Source: Myroides sp. 1354
GTDB lineage: Bacteria; Bacteroidota; Bacteroidia; Flavobacteriales; Flavobacteriaceae
Assembly: GCF_030324495.1 (NCBI RefSeq)
Contig: NZ_JACAGN010000006.1
Span: forward strand, 121,579-185,578
Reading direction: 5' to 3'
Length of the DNA: 64,000 nt
Shown here: in pieces, positions 51,640-61,617 of the stretch
Numbering within the stretch: the stretch's first letter is position 1
How the letters are laid out: every line of letters begins with the position of its first letter
Made by a program: the position numbers and the translations under genes
The notes under the pieces: model-generated
What the model was told of the DNA's origin: nothing
What the model saw: the letters and a program-made list of their open reading frames with translations, nothing else
Database searches by the model: none

Positions 51640-53154
51640 ATGAAAATGAAAATACATCAAATAAAAAAAATACAAATTTTTCTATTGATCTTATTTGGAA
51701 TCAATAGTACAACCTTTTATGCACAATACCCTTATTTTAATTCAGGACAGAAAGGAGATGATTTTAAGCTAATTGGAGAAAGTAGTCCTGGTTTGGTTAC
51801 TTATACCGCTAAGGGAATAAAACTACTGGATAATCAACATCAATTTGTTGGTATTTATCTGGATAAATTGAGTTTTACTACGGAAAAAGGATTTATTTTA
51901 GAATTTGAGTTTGGATTAGATCAAGGTAGACAAGAAGGTGGGAAATATGGAGATGGTATTTCCATGGTACTTTTTGATGCCAATGAGAGAAACCCTCAAA
52001 CAGGGGATAAAGGAGGAGCTTTGGGGTATGCACACACACAAAGATCTACAGGTTCTAATGCAGCAGGATTTACGAAAGGTATTTTTGGGCTGGGCTTGGA
52101 TTTATATGGGAATAACAAGAGAATCATGCGTTTTCCTGGTGAAACGAGAAATGGAATTACACCCAATGATGATAATGGAAATTTTGTAGTGTTAAGAGGA
52201 CCTTATAATCCCAATAATCTGTATGAAGGTTATCCTGTTCTTTTTGCAATCAATACCGTGAAGAATATTAACTTCTATTTGGATGCAAATACTGGAAAAG
52301 CGGTGAGTAATCAAAGAGGAGTTCTTGGAAAGCGCTTTCAAATTCACGGTGGACAAGATAATGCTAAGCCAGGAGAAGAGGGATATCGAAAGATTCGAAT
52401 AGCATTTTACCCAGGGGTTGATGACTTCAGTGCAAAAAAAGGATTCTTTATTTCCGTAAATATCATAAATGGAAATTACGATTCTTCAGTTATTAGAAAT
52501 TATTTTGTGCCCAAAGCGAGTTCGATTAAATACAAAGAGCAATTAGCAGATGGTTCATCCCCAGAAAGAAGACTGAATGTAAATATTCCTGCTAGTATGA
52601 AAATGGGATTTACTGGAGGAACAGGAACTGCCTCTATTCGCGCACACATTCGAAAGATATCATTGGTTTTGCCTTTTTCACCAGTCGTACAAGATATCAA
52701 TATTCCCGATGTAATCAGAAGTCGTCCTTTTGTCTGTGAGCCTTTGTATAGCGCTGTGGGCTATGAAACCAATGTATACAAAGTTTTAAATCAGCCCAAT
52801 CCTTCAACTGTCTTTCTGGATTTTGCTTCTTTTCGCTTTAAGATTTTTGAAGAAGCTACAAAAACCTATGAACTTACTAGTGATCCCTATAAGTTAGAAG
52901 TGCCTAGAGTGGGGGAATTTAATTATAATAAAGATAATGGAGAAGTAACTTTTATTCCGGTTGAAGGATATAAAGGAACAAGTTATACGTTTTATTACGA
53001 TATTAAAAATAAAAAACCAGCAAAAGGAGTAGATATTAGTACGGAAGAATATCGATCTGCAACAGCTTCAGTAACATTGAATTTTACAGATGAAATTCCA
53101 TTGTATCGCAATCCACCTTTGTTGGTAAATAAAGGAGTGAACAAAGTAAAGTAA
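51640..53154 (+). CDS. Secreted L-type-lectin-like protein, paralogue
   Basis: 504 residues from the ATG at 51640, 4 bases behind the previous stop (an ATG at 51619 would overlap it). The signal peptide ends FYAQ. The lectin-like part contains GDGISMVLFDANE, GGALGYAHTQ and GLGLDLYGNN. The C-terminal domain begins near SPVVQDINIPDV. It shares domain order with its neighbour, so the two arose by tandem duplication. A role in binding surface glycans is inferred from the fold. Confidence 0.65.
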   Translation: MKMKIHQIKKIQIFLLILFGINSTTFYAQYPYFNSGQKGDDFKLIGESSPGLVTYTAKGIKLLDNQHQFVGIYLDKLSFTTEKGFILEFEFGLDQGRQEGGKYGDGISMVLFDANERNPQTGDKGGALGYAHTQRSTGSNAAGFTKGIFGLGLDLYGNNKRIMRFPGETRNGITPNDDNGNFVVLRGPYNPNNLYEGYPVLFAINTVKNINFYLDANTGKAVSNQRGVLGKRFQIHGGQDNAKPGEEGYRKIRIAFYPGVDDFSAKKGFFISVNIINGNYDSSVIRNYFVPKASSIKYKEQLADGSSPERRLNVNIPASMKMGFTGGTGTASIRAHIRKISLVLPFSPVVQDINIPDVIRSRPFVCEPLYSAVGYETNVYKVLNQPNPSTVFLDFASFRFKIFEEATKTYELTSDPYKLEVPRVGEFNYNKDNGEVTFIPVEGYKGTSYTFYYDIKNKKPAKGVDISTEEYRSATASVTLNFTDEIPLYRNPPLLVNKGVNKVK

Positions 53155-53172
53155 ACTATTTGGGTTCAAATG

Positions 53173-53207
53173 AAAAACGCTTAGTCTTTTTTGACTAAGC
53201 GCTTTTT
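53173..53207. terminator. Bidirectional terminator
   Basis: CGCTTAGTC (53178-53186) pairs with GACTAAGCG (53193-53201), flanked by AAAAA and TTTTT. It separates the lectin operon from the convergent metK. Confidence 0.9.
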
Positions 53208-53220
53208 ATTCAATTGTTTA

Positions 53221-54513
53221 TTACAATTGAAAAGCTTTTTTGATATCTTCTACTCGGTCTAATTTTTCCCAAGTAAATAATTCAACTTCTACTTGTTTTG
53301 TTTCTCCTCCTGGACGAGTAAAGGTCTTCGTTACCACTTGAGGTTTGCGTCCCATGTGTCCATAAGCAGCTGTTTCGCTGTAAATAGGGTTGCGTAATTT
53401 TAGACTTGTTTCGATAAAGTATGGACGTAAATCGAAAAGTTCACTTACTTTTTTAGCAATCTCACCATCTGTTAGATTTACTTTGGAAGTACCATACGTA
53501 TTTACGTATACTCCCGTTGGTTTTGCGATACCAATAGCATAAGAAACTTGTACTAATACTTCTTCTGCTACTCCGGCTGCAACAAGGTTTTTCGCAATGT
53601 GACGTGTAGCATAAGCCGCACTTCGGTCTACTTTACTTGGATCTTTTCCTGAAAATGCACCACCACCATGAGCTCCTTTTCCTCCATAAGTATCTACAAT
53701 AATCTTTCTTCCTGTTAATCCTGTATCTCCATGAGGTCCTCCAATAATGAAAACTCCAGTAGGGTTAATCAAGAATTCAATTTCTTCTTTCGATTCAAAT
53801 AAGTATTGGTATTGAGGGTATTTCGCAAGTACACGAGGAATTAAAACCTCAATGATGTCTTGTTTAATTTGTGCTTGCATCGTTGACTCCGCTTTTGCTT
53901 TTGCCTCAGGCGTTGCATTTTCCGCTTGAATAAAGTCATCGTGTTGAGTAGATAATACAATCGTTACAATGCGAACAGGTTTGTTGTCATCGTTGTATTC
54001 TAATGTAACCTGGCTTTTCGCATCTGGACGTAAGTAGGTTACCGCTGTATTTTCTCTGCGGATTACTGCTAATTCTTGTAACAATTTATGAGATAAATCT
54101 AAAGCTAAAGGCATATAATCCTCTGTTTCAGTAGATGCGTAACCAAACATCATCCCTTGGTCTCCTGCTCCTTGATCTTCTTTGCTCGCACGTTCAACCC
54201 CTTGGCTAATCTCTGCGGATTGTTCGTGAATCGCAGATAAAATACCACAAGAATTACCGTCAAACATATATTCACTCTTCGTATAACCAATTTTATTGAT
54301 TACATCGCGAGCAATTTGTTGTACATCTAAATAGGTTTTTGATTTTACTTCCCCAGCAAGAATTACCTGCCCAGTAGTAACTAAAGTCTCACATGCTACT
54401 TTTGATTCTAAATCAAAAGCCAAGAAATTGTCAATTAAAGCATCTGAAATTTGATCTGCAATTTTATCAGGATGTCCTTCACTTACAGATTCCGATGTGA
54501 AGTAATAAGCCAT
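53221..54513 (-). CDS. metK: S-adenosylmethionine synthase
   Basis: 430 residues, somewhat longer than the E. coli enzyme (384), as is common in Bacteroidota. The N-terminus [24 protein letters not shown] is the ATP/methionine-binding start; [31 protein letters not shown] and [20 protein letters not shown] follow. It makes SAM from methionine and ATP. A promoter and candidate SAM-II riboswitch lie just upstream, which fits feedback by the product. Confidence 0.95.
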   Translation of the reverse strand: MAYYFTSESVSEGHPDKIADQISDALIDNFLAFDLESKVACETLVTTGQVILAGEVKSKTYLDVQQIARDVINKIGYTKSEYMFDGNSCGILSAIHEQSAEISQGVERASKEDQGAGDQGMMFGYASTETEDYMPLALDLSHKLLQELAVIRRENTAVTYLRPDAKSQVTLEYNDDNKPVRIVTIVLSTQHDDFIQAENATPEAKAKAESTMQAQIKQDIIEVLIPRVLAKYPQYQYLFESKEEIEFLINPTGVFIIGGPHGDTGLTGRKIIVDTYGGKGAHGGGAFSGKDPSKVDRSAAYATRHIAKNLVAAGVAEEVLVQVSYAIGIAKPTGVYVNTYGTSKVNLTDGEIAKKVSELFDLRPYFIETSLKLRNPIYSETAAYGHMGRKPQVVTKTFTRPGGETKQVEVELFTWEKLDRVEDIKKAFQL

Positions 54514-54537
54514 ATGGTTTGTTTTTTTTAGTGTTTT

Positions 54538-54587
54538 TAAAAAAAGAGGAATGGCTAAAGTGAAGATACAATATATTCTGCTTTAGC
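54538..54587 (-). terminator. Terminator-like hairpin between SAM-II candidate and metK
   Basis: Read on the minus strand: GCTAAAG (54587-54581), CA, GAATATA, TTG, TATCTTC, A, CTTTAGC (54560-54554), then CATTCCTCTTTTTTT. It forms a 7-bp outer stem and a mostly paired inner stem, with a T-run nearby. The first strand GCTAAAG is also the conserved 3' segment of the SAM-II candidate, so the two structures would exclude each other. Confidence 0.5.
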
Positions 54588-54632
54588 ATTTTTTACCGAG
54601 GTTGCAATCAGTTCAAATTTTTCCTCCTATGA
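54579..54632 (-). ncRNA. Candidate SAM-II riboswitch
   Basis: On the minus strand the sequence has GGAGG (54627-54623), the loop ATTTGAACTGATTGCAA, the pairing strand CCTC (54601-54598) and then AAAAATGCTAAAGC. This order, with conserved ATTGCAA and GCTAAA, matches the SAM-II (SAM-alpha) aptamer known from alphaproteobacteria and Bacteroidota. P1 is the GAGG/CCTC pair. It lies directly after the promoter and ahead of metK. The family match is from memory of the consensus. Confidence 0.65.
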
Positions 54633-54641
54633 AATTCTTTG

Positions 54642-54674
54642 CAAATGTATCAACTATTTTTTAAACTAAACAAA
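54642..54674 (-). promoter_or_regulatory. metK promoter (-33 TTTG, -7 TACATTTG)
   Basis: On the minus strand TTTG (54674-54671) and TACATTTG (54649-54642) are 21 bases apart, matching the Bacteroidota sigma factor consensus TTTG / TAnnTTTG. Transcription would start around 54635, just ahead of the riboswitch. Confidence 0.65.
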
Positions 54675-54837
54675 TTTTACTCTTTTTTATATTCCTCTTA
54701 ACGATTATGTGATTTTTACTAATCCCAAGCAAATACACCTTTTAATGAATTAGATATGAAACATAAGAGTGTGTAAAATACTTAAAAACTGTTAGTTTTT
54801 TTTTAAATCAGTAAAAATATAGAGATTTATTGCTTTA

Positions 54838-54871
54838 TTTGCATTTTAAAAGCCATTTTTGGTTACATTTG
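54838..54871 (+). promoter_or_regulatory. Carbonic anhydrase promoter (-33 TTTG, -7 TACATTTG)
   Basis: TTTG (54838-54841) and TACATTTG (54864-54871) are 22 bases apart. The ATG at 54904 follows about 32 bases later, which excludes the upstream ATG at 54859 as a start. Confidence 0.6.
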
Positions 54872-54903
54872 TTTCGAATTATTATCGTATTAATCGCGTA
54901 AAA

Positions 54904-55542
54904 ATGAGACTACATAATATAGACGATCAAAAGTCAATGACTCCGCAGATGGCGCTGTCTTTTTTAAAAGAAGGAAACCAACGCTTTGTTGAAAACCTGA
55001 AAGCCCATGCTAATTTATTGGAGCAAGTAAACGAAACCAAAGAAAGTCAATTTCCCTTTGCTATTATTCTTAGTTGTATTGATAGCCGTACTTCAGCTGA
55101 ATTAATCTTTGATCAAGGCTTAGGTGATGTGTTTAGTACGCGTATCGCTGGAAATGTATTGAATGAAGATATCATCGGTTCAATGGAATTTGCTTGTAAA
55201 TTAGCTGGTTCTAAATTAATCGTAGTATTGGGGCATTCCCATTGTGGTGCTATTACAGGAGCTTGTAAAGAGGTTAAATTAGGACATTTAAGCAATTTAT
55301 TGTCTAAAGTTGAGCCTGCAGTAGAGCACGTAAAGAAATATTATCCTGATTTAGATATCAAATCCAAAGAAGGAGTAGATATGGTCGCATTCTATAATGT
55401 AGAATATACCATTAACCATATTCTAACTAAGAGTAATGTACTTTGTGACATGTATGAAAAAGGGGAAATCGGTATCGTTGGAGCCTTTTATAAAGTGGAA
55501 ACAGGGGAAGTAGATTTCGTAAAAGAAATGTTTGTTGAATAA
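54904..55542 (+). CDS. Beta-carbonic anhydrase
   Basis: 212 residues from the ATG at 54904. Zinc ligands are in SCIDSRTSAE (Cys, Asp/Arg pair) and GHSHCGAITGA (His, Cys). It hydrates CO2 to bicarbonate. The N-terminal MTPQMALSFLKEGNQRFVENL resembles the Bacteroidota/plant-type branch and differs from the next gene. The start is fixed by the promoter at 54838. A second beta-carbonic anhydrase follows 11 bases later, so the two are co-transcribed. Confidence 0.9.
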   Translation: MRLHNIDDQKSMTPQMALSFLKEGNQRFVENLKAHANLLEQVNETKESQFPFAIILSCIDSRTSAELIFDQGLGDVFSTRIAGNVLNEDIIGSMEFACKLAGSKLIVVLGHSHCGAITGACKEVKLGHLSNLLSKVEPAVEHVKKYYPDLDIKSKEGVDMVAFYNVEYTINHILTKSNVLCDMYEKGEIGIVGAFYKVETGEVDFVKEMFVE

Positions 55543-55553
55543 AAAGAGAAGTT

Positions 55554-56204
55554 TTGAAACACAACGAATTTTACAAAAAAATATTAGAGAATAACAAAGC
55601 TTGGGTAGAAGAAAAACTGGCTATCAATCCAGAGTATTTCAAACGACTTTGCCATAGACAAACGCCTCCTGTTTTATGGATCGGTTGTTCGGATAGTCGC
55701 GTGCCAGCGAATGAGATTATTGGAGCCGAACCCGGTGATGTATTTGTACACCGAAATATCGCTAATATGGTGATTCACTCGGATATGAATATGTTAAGCG
55801 TACTCGATTATGCCGTTAACATCTTAAAAGTAACCAACATCATTGTATGTGGACATTATGGATGTGGAGGTGTAGAGGCGGCGATGAAAAATGAGTCTTA
55901 TGGCTTAATTGATAACTGGATTAGACACATCAAAACAGTATATCGCTTGCATAATGTGGAATTAGATGAAATTGAAGATACAACTGAACGATTCAATCGC
56001 TTCGTTGAGTTGAATGTACAAGAACAAGTGTACGATTTAGCTAAAACATCTATCGTACAAGGTGCTTGGGCAAGAAATCAAGACCTAAGTATACATGGAT
56101 GGGTTTACGGTCTAAATTCTGGTTATGTAACAGATTTAGAAGTAAACGTTACAAGTAATCAGGATCTTGATGAAGTATATCAGCTTCGCTTTAAAAAGAT
56201 TTAG
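55554..56204 (+). CDS. can: Beta-carbonic anhydrase, second type
   Basis: 216 residues starting at TTG; no nearby ATG gives the full N-terminus. Zinc site: WIGCSDSRVPANEI and CGHYGCGGVEAA. The chain resembles E. coli Can. It differs clearly from the upstream enzyme (sequence and length of insertions), so the pair is not a recent duplication. Its stop overlaps the end of the convergent gene at 56201 by a few bases. Confidence 0.9.
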   Translation: MKHNEFYKKILENNKAWVEEKLAINPEYFKRLCHRQTPPVLWIGCSDSRVPANEIIGAEPGDVFVHRNIANMVIHSDMNMLSVLDYAVNILKVTNIIVCGHYGCGGVEAAMKNESYGLIDNWIRHIKTVYRLHNVELDEIEDTTERFNRFVELNVQEQVYDLAKTSIVQGAWARNQDLSIHGWVYGLNSGYVTDLEVNVTSNQDLDEVYQLRFKKI

Positions 56205-57349
56205 ACCTCCGAATCCAAATTCTCATTAAATGAGGAAGGTAGGAGGGATGGAATAAATTTTAAAATTATAGGAAGTAATACGGTACCGCCAGGTAATAAG
56301 AATATTGCAAGAGAAGGAATTGTTTTAATCACCTCAAGGGTTTGTTTCTTAATCAATTTCTTTTCTTGTATATCTAAATTTCGATGGGTTGAATCGATCA
56401 GCAACTGCATCAATTGCTTATTCTTCTGAATCTCCTTTAAAATACGCCCTTTATTTCGACTCACTAAAAATTCAACGTAATTCGTCGAATTGTTAATCAT
56501 ATTGTTGAATAAATTGGACGATTTTAAATAGACATAATTGTAGTCATTTTGTTGCACGAATAACATAAAACAAGTTCGACTATCTTCAATTTGTGCAGGA
56601 GTGAATGCCAACCTACTGAAAGGTTCAACAGAACAATTGGGCAACTCCAATGCCTTGGTTTCATTGTTCCAAGAACTGCACATCACCAGGTCCAACAACA
56701 AACTCGATTCTAAATAGGAAGATTGTACTTCCATGATTTCATCAATGCTAAAATCATTGGGATTGTCTAATAAGTAAACTTCTGCATTTTTCTGACGTTG
56801 GGTGTGATTCAAGATAGATTGAATCAAATCTTCCAAGTAAACATGGTATAAATTGGGGTGAATTTGTCCTGCTAAATAGGTTTCAAACGTTAAGAGATAA
56901 ATGGATAAAACCAGTAAATTCAACACTATATTATTGCTCTTGGATTGGGAAAAAAAGTTCTCTTTCCATTTAATAGCAAAAAGATGTTCTAAACGGGCAT
57001 AGGTGTTTTTATCCTCGAATAGACTCGTAAAAAAATTTGTTTTATGAGGAACAAATAGCTGGTAAAAATCCAATAATCGACTGATGAACTCATCGGTTGT
57101 ATGCGTAGGATACTTGAAAAAGTAAATTTTTTCCAATAGCTGTAAAAAGCAGATTTTAGCAAATTCTTCTTGGGTGTACTTAAAAGTCGTATAAATTTCA
57201 GGAAATCCGTTAGCGTTTATTTGACCAAAGCTAAAGCCTATTGTTCTAATTTCGTGGGCTAATTCTGTTGTATTTGTTGCCTTGAAAATAGCGTATTTGT
57301 CTTGCTCAGCGAAGTATTTTCTTATCCAGCCAGTTGTTGATGGGTTCAT
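56201..57349 (-). CDS. LETM1-related protein
   Basis: 382 residues, mostly helical and soluble. The C-terminal segment (IPSLAIFLLPGGTVLLPIILKFIPSLLPSSF) matches the characteristic start of LETM1 domains. Bacteroidota proteins with this layout are annotated as LETM1-related biofilm-associated proteins. The N-terminal 300 residues have no recognised domain. Function in the cell is not established. Confidence 0.65.
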   Translation of the reverse strand: MNPSTTGWIRKYFAEQDKYAIFKATNTTELAHEIRTIGFSFGQINANGFPEIYTTFKYTQEEFAKICFLQLLEKIYFFKYPTHTTDEFISRLLDFYQLFVPHKTNFFTSLFEDKNTYARLEHLFAIKWKENFFSQSKSNNIVLNLLVLSIYLLTFETYLAGQIHPNLYHVYLEDLIQSILNHTQRQKNAEVYLLDNPNDFSIDEIMEVQSSYLESSLLLDLVMCSSWNNETKALELPNCSVEPFSRLAFTPAQIEDSRTCFMLFVQQNDYNYVYLKSSNLFNNMINNSTNYVEFLVSRNKGRILKEIQKNKQLMQLLIDSTHRNLDIQEKKLIKKQTLEVIKTIPSLAIFLLPGGTVLLPIILKFIPSLLPSSFNENLDSEV

Positions 57350-57402
57350 AAATACAAGGTGCGTTTATAATGAAGGTAAGAAATAGCACGAATGCTATTT
57401 CC

Positions 57403-58767
57403 TTACCATTTAACTTGTTTTTCGATTGCTTTAATCATTTCAGAGGCAATGTCTTTATTTGTAGCCCCTTCAATACCTTCTAATCCAGGTGAAGAGTTTA
57501 CTTCCAATAATAAAGGTCCTTTTGCTGAACGGATGATATCAACACCAGCTACTTTTAAATTCATTGCTTTTGCTGCGCGAATCGCAATGCGTTTTTCTTC
57601 TGGAGTTACTTTAATGATAGAAGCTGTACCTCCTAAGTGAATATTGGCTCTGAATTCTCCTGGAACAGCTTCACGTTGAATAGCAGCCACAACTTTGCCA
57701 TCTACTACAAAACAACGAATGTCTTTTCCGTTCGCCTCTTTGATGAATTCTTGTACTAATATGTTGGCATTTAAACTCTTAAATGCGTTAATTACACTTT
57801 CTGCAGCTTTTTTTGTTTCAGCTAATACCACTCCTTTTCCTTGAGTTCCCTCTAATAATTTGACAATTAACGGACTTCCTCCAACCATTTTGATCAAATC
57901 ATTGGTGTCTAAAGGAGAATTAGCAAATCCCGTTGTAGGAATGTCAATGCCGTGATTTAGAAGTAATTGCAAAGAAAATAATTTGTCTCTTGACTGCGCA
58001 ATTGCTGCTGCACTGTTTAAACTGTAAACCTTGAGTGACTCAAAATGACGCGTCAACGCACAACCATAGTAGGTCATACTTGGTCGTATACGAGGAATTA
58101 CTGCATCGAAATCATTCAATACTCGACCTCCTCTATAGTGAATCTCAGGTTGATTTGCATCTAATTTCATATAGCAGTATTTTAGATTTAAAAAGTGCAT
58201 TTCATGCCCTCTTAATTCACCTGCTTCGATAATGCGTTTGTTGCTGTATAATTCAGGATTACTTGCTAATAACCCTATTCTTAAACCACTTTTCTCTTCT
58301 TTGGGTTTGTTGTAATATTCATCTAGTTTTTCTACAGTCGGCTGACCTAATAAGAAGTGTTTTTCAGGATCAACTAAAATACGTCCTCCCATGGCTTCTC
58401 TTCCCAATAGCATGCGATACCCCATAGAGTCTCTATTGGTTAAGGTTAACTCGATGTCCCACGCAGTCTCTCCGAAACCAAGTATGGTTCGAATCACATA
58501 GCGAGATTCTCTAGAGCCACTAGAACTTTTGACAATTCTTTTATCCACTACTTTGGCCTCACAATGTATAATTGTTTTACCGTTATTTTGTAAGGGATTT
58601 ACATCAAACTTGACCCATTTTTCACCTTCTTTTTCAAAAGGACTGATATTTACTGCATGCAAAGCAGAAGTCTTTGCTCCAGAGTCTACACGAGCTTTTA
58701 TCGCAGGGATATTTAATGTAGAGAAAGAACACCATTCTTCACTACCAACAATGAGTTTATCTACCAT
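57403..58767 (-). CDS. RimB-RimK fusion (retropepsin-like domain plus glutamate ligase)
   Basis: 454 residues in two parts. Residues 1-150 are a RimB/ATP-dependent zinc protease-like retropepsin fold ([16 protein letters not shown] with the catalytic Asp; [18 protein letters not shown]). Residues 160-454 are a RimK-type ATP-grasp ligase: [53 protein letters not shown] and [14 protein letters not shown]. RimK adds glutamates to ribosomal protein S6 in E. coli; here the remover and the adder may be in one chain. The substrate is inferred. Confidence 0.8.
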   Translation of the reverse strand: MVDKLIVGSEEWCSFSTLNIPAIKARVDSGAKTSALHAVNISPFEKEGEKWVKFDVNPLQNNGKTIIHCEAKVVDKRIVKSSSGSRESRYVIRTILGFGETAWDIELTLTNRDSMGYRMLLGREAMGGRILVDPEKHFLLGQPTVEKLDEYYNKPKEEKSGLRIGLLASNPELYSNKRIIEAGELRGHEMHFLNLKYCYMKLDANQPEIHYRGGRVLNDFDAVIPRIRPSMTYYGCALTRHFESLKVYSLNSAAAIAQSRDKLFSLQLLLNHGIDIPTTGFANSPLDTNDLIKMVGGSPLIVKLLEGTQGKGVVLAETKKAAESVINAFKSLNANILVQEFIKEANGKDIRCFVVDGKVVAAIQREAVPGEFRANIHLGGTASIIKVTPEEKRIAIRAAKAMNLKVAGVDIIRSAKGPLLLEVNSSPGLEGIEGATNKDIASEMIKAIEKQVKW

Positions 58768-58903
58768 TCTATTTAATTATTCAATCGCGAAAGTACTACT
58801 TTAAAGCAATTGCTATGATGTAATAAAGATAAAAAAATAAAAAATAACGTTTAAATAACATGTGTATTATCTTTAGTCCTATTCCTACTAAGGCTTAAAA
58901 AGG

Positions 58904-58929
58904 AAAAACCTGCTAATTAGCAGGTTTTT
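58904..58929. terminator. clpC terminator
   Basis: AAAAACCTGCTAA (58904-58916) and TTAGCAGGTTTTT (58917-58929) form a perfect palindrome that overlaps the clpC stop codon. Confidence 0.85.
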
Positions 58930-61471
58930 TTGTTTTTATTTTAATAAGTAAAGCCTCTCCTTTTTCGTCTTTCGGTGCATCCAACGTAATGGTGTCACCT
59001 ACGGTTAATTTGGCATTTACGATTTCTTCGGCAATTGGATCTTCAATATACTTCTGAATCGCTCGTTTTAATGGGCGAGCTCCATATTGTTTGTCGAAAC
59101 CTTTTTCTGCAATAAAATTCTTCGCTTTGTCTGTTAGGTTTAACTTATATCCTAAGTCGTCAATGCGTTGGAATAATTTAGCCAATTCAATGTCAATAAT
59201 AGCGTGGATGTGCTCTTTCTCTAAAGAGTTGAATACCACGATATCATCAATTCGGTTTAAGAATTCTGGAGCAAAGGCTTTTTTCAATGCGCTTTCAATT
59301 ACAGATTTGCTGTGCTGATCCGTTTGTTCCTTGCGAGCCTGTGTACCAAAACCAACACCTTGACCGAAATCCTTTAATTGGCGAACACCAATATTGGAAG
59401 TCATTACAATGATGGTATTTCGGAAATCGACTTTGCGTCCTAAGCTATCTGTTAAATGACCATCGTCTAAAACTTGTAACAACATATTAAAGATGTCTGG
59501 GTGTGCTTTTTCAATTTCATCAAATAGGATAACGCTATATGGTTTTCTGCGGATTTTCTCTGTCAATTGACCTCCTTCTTCATATCCAACATAACCCGGA
59601 GGTGCCCCAATTAAACGAGATAAAGCAAATTTCTCCATGTATTCACTCATGTCAATGCGAATTAAGGCATCTTCTGAGTCAAAAAGCTCTTTCGCAATAA
59701 CTTTGGCCAATTGCGTTTTACCAACACCAGTTTGACCTAAGAAGATAAAGGATCCAATCGGTTTGTTCGGATCTTTTAATCCCGCGCGGTTGCGCTGAAT
59801 CGCTTTGGCTATTTTGCCAACGGCTTCGTCTTGGCCAATTACTTTTCCCTTGATAATAGCAGGAAGATTCGCCAATTTCGTTATTTCTTTTTCTGCAATT
59901 CGATTTACTGGAATTCCCGTCATCATGGATACAACGTCTGCAACATCGTCTTCGGAGATGAGAATGCGATTGTCTTTAACCTCTTTTTCCCAAGCTTCTT
60001 GCGCAATCTCCAATTCCTTCTCGATGGTTTTTTCCTTGTCTCTTAAATTTGCCGCCTCTTCATATTTTTGTTTTTGAACCATTAGATTCTTATTCTCGCG
60101 AACATCTTCTAACTCTTGTTCTAAACTCAGTATGTTTTGAGGTACATTGATATTGGTAATGTGTACACGTGATCCTACTTCATCCAATGCATCAATTGCT
60201 TTGTCTGGTAAAAAGCGATCTGTCATGTAACGGTTCGTCAACTTTACACAAGCTTCAATTGCCTCATCCGTATAACTTACGTTGTGGTGGCTTTCGTATT
60301 TGTCTTTGATATTGTGTAAAATAGTAATAGTCTCATCTACTGAAGTAGGCTCTACTAATACTTTTTGAAAACGACGTTCTAAAGCACCATCTTTTTCAAT
60401 ATGCTGTCTAAACTCATCTAGTGTAGTCGCGCCTATACATTGGATTTCTCCTCTTGCTAAAGCAGGTTTGAACATATTAGATGCATCCAGTGAGCCGGTT
60501 GCTCCACCTGCACCAACAATGGTGTGGATTTCATCAATGAACAAAATGATGTCTGTGTTTTTTTCTAACTCATTCATCACCGCTTTCATGCGCTCCTCAA
60601 ACTGACCTCTGTATTTTGTTCCTGCAACTAAGCTCGCTAAATCTAACGTCACGACGCGTTTGTTGAATAAAACACGAGAAACTTTCTTCTGAATAATTTT
60701 TAAAGCCAACCCTTCTGCTATGGCCGATTTACCAACTCCTGGTTCACCGATTAACAATGGGTTGTTTTTCTTTCTTCGACTCAGAATTTGTGAAACGCGC
60801 TCAATTTCTTTCTCACGACCAACAACAGGATCTAGTTTTCCCTCAATTGCCATTTCTGTTAAATCTCTACCAAAATTGTCTAAAACTGGCGTTTTACTCT
60901 TTTTATTTGGTGGAGTTGATTGGGTGTCAGACTTTTTACTGCTAGAACTGTCATTTTGTCCTGATTCTTCAAAAGTCTCTGCTTTTGGACTGTGGAAGAT
61001 ATCTTCACTATCCGATTCTTTTGCTTCTTCAGAAAGAAATTCTACATAATATTTCTTTACATTTTCGTAATCCACATTCATTTTATTGAGGATTTGAGTA
61101 ATAGGATCTTCATTGTTCTTTAAAATACACAAAAGCAAATGCGCAGATGTTACTTCTATATTCTTGAATACCTTTACTTCTAAGTAGGTTAAACGCAAAG
61201 CGCGCTCCGCTTGTTTGGTAAGATATAGTGATCCCTTCTCGTTTACTGCTGTCTTTGTCGCTGAATAAGGTGTTAAATTCTCAACTTTATGTCGTAAAAA
61301 ATCAATGTCTACTTCTAAATTTTGGAGAATTGTTGACGCTTCACCTTGCTCAATTCTCAATAAGGCTAACAAAAAGTGCTCAGTTCCTATAAAATCATGA
61401 CCTAGACGTAATGCCTCGTCCTTGCTAAAGGAAATAACATCTTTTATTTCTTGTGAAAAATTTTCGTCCAT
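58913..61471 (-). CDS. clpC: ClpC-type AAA+ unfoldase
   Basis: About 852 residues from MDENFSQE at 61471; an upstream ATG at 61507 would add a polar 12-residue stretch. Layout: double Clp N-domain (EIKDVISFSKDEALRLGHDFIGTEHFLLALL), linker rich in Ser and Lys, AAA-1 (GEPGVGKSAIAEG), UVR-like middle (NLMVQKQKYEEAANLRDKEK) and AAA-2 (GQTGVGKTQLAKV; IDMSEYMEKFALSRLIGAPPGYVGYEEGG). It unfolds substrates for ClpP. Monocistronic. Confidence 0.9.
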   Translation of the reverse strand: MDENFSQEIKDVISFSKDEALRLGHDFIGTEHFLLALLRIEQGEASTILQNLEVDIDFLRHKVENLTPYSATKTAVNEKGSLYLTKQAERALRLTYLEVKVFKNIEVTSAHLLLCILKNNEDPITQILNKMNVDYENVKKYYVEFLSEEAKESDSEDIFHSPKAETFEESGQNDSSSSKKSDTQSTPPNKKSKTPVLDNFGRDLTEMAIEGKLDPVVGREKEIERVSQILSRRKKNNPLLIGEPGVGKSAIAEGLALKIIQKKVSRVLFNKRVVTLDLASLVAGTKYRGQFEERMKAVMNELEKNTDIILFIDEIHTIVGAGGATGSLDASNMFKPALARGEIQCIGATTLDEFRQHIEKDGALERRFQKVLVEPTSVDETITILHNIKDKYESHHNVSYTDEAIEACVKLTNRYMTDRFLPDKAIDALDEVGSRVHITNINVPQNILSLEQELEDVRENKNLMVQKQKYEEAANLRDKEKTIEKELEIAQEAWEKEVKDNRILISEDDVADVVSMMTGIPVNRIAEKEITKLANLPAIIKGKVIGQDEAVGKIAKAIQRNRAGLKDPNKPIGSFIFLGQTGVGKTQLAKVIAKELFDSEDALIRIDMSEYMEKFALSRLIGAPPGYVGYEEGGQLTEKIRRKPYSVILFDEIEKAHPDIFNMLLQVLDDGHLTDSLGRKVDFRNTIIVMTSNIGVRQLKDFGQGVGFGTQARKEQTDQHSKSVIESALKKAFAPEFLNRIDDIVVFNSLEKEHIHAIIDIELAKLFQRIDDLGYKLNLTDKAKNFIAEKGFDKQYGARPLKRAIQKYIEDPIAEEIVNAKLTVGDTITLDAPKDEKGEALLIKIKTKKPAN

Positions 61472-61617
61472 ATTAACTGAATTTAGGTGATTATTTGTTT
61501 GATACATGAACTAAGGCAAAAAGTATACCTAGTTGGTAGAAGTTGCCCTTCTGTCATACGCTAATTGACAAAAAAAAACTGGTATATAAAAATATTATGG
61601 ATTCTTTTTTTATTGGA

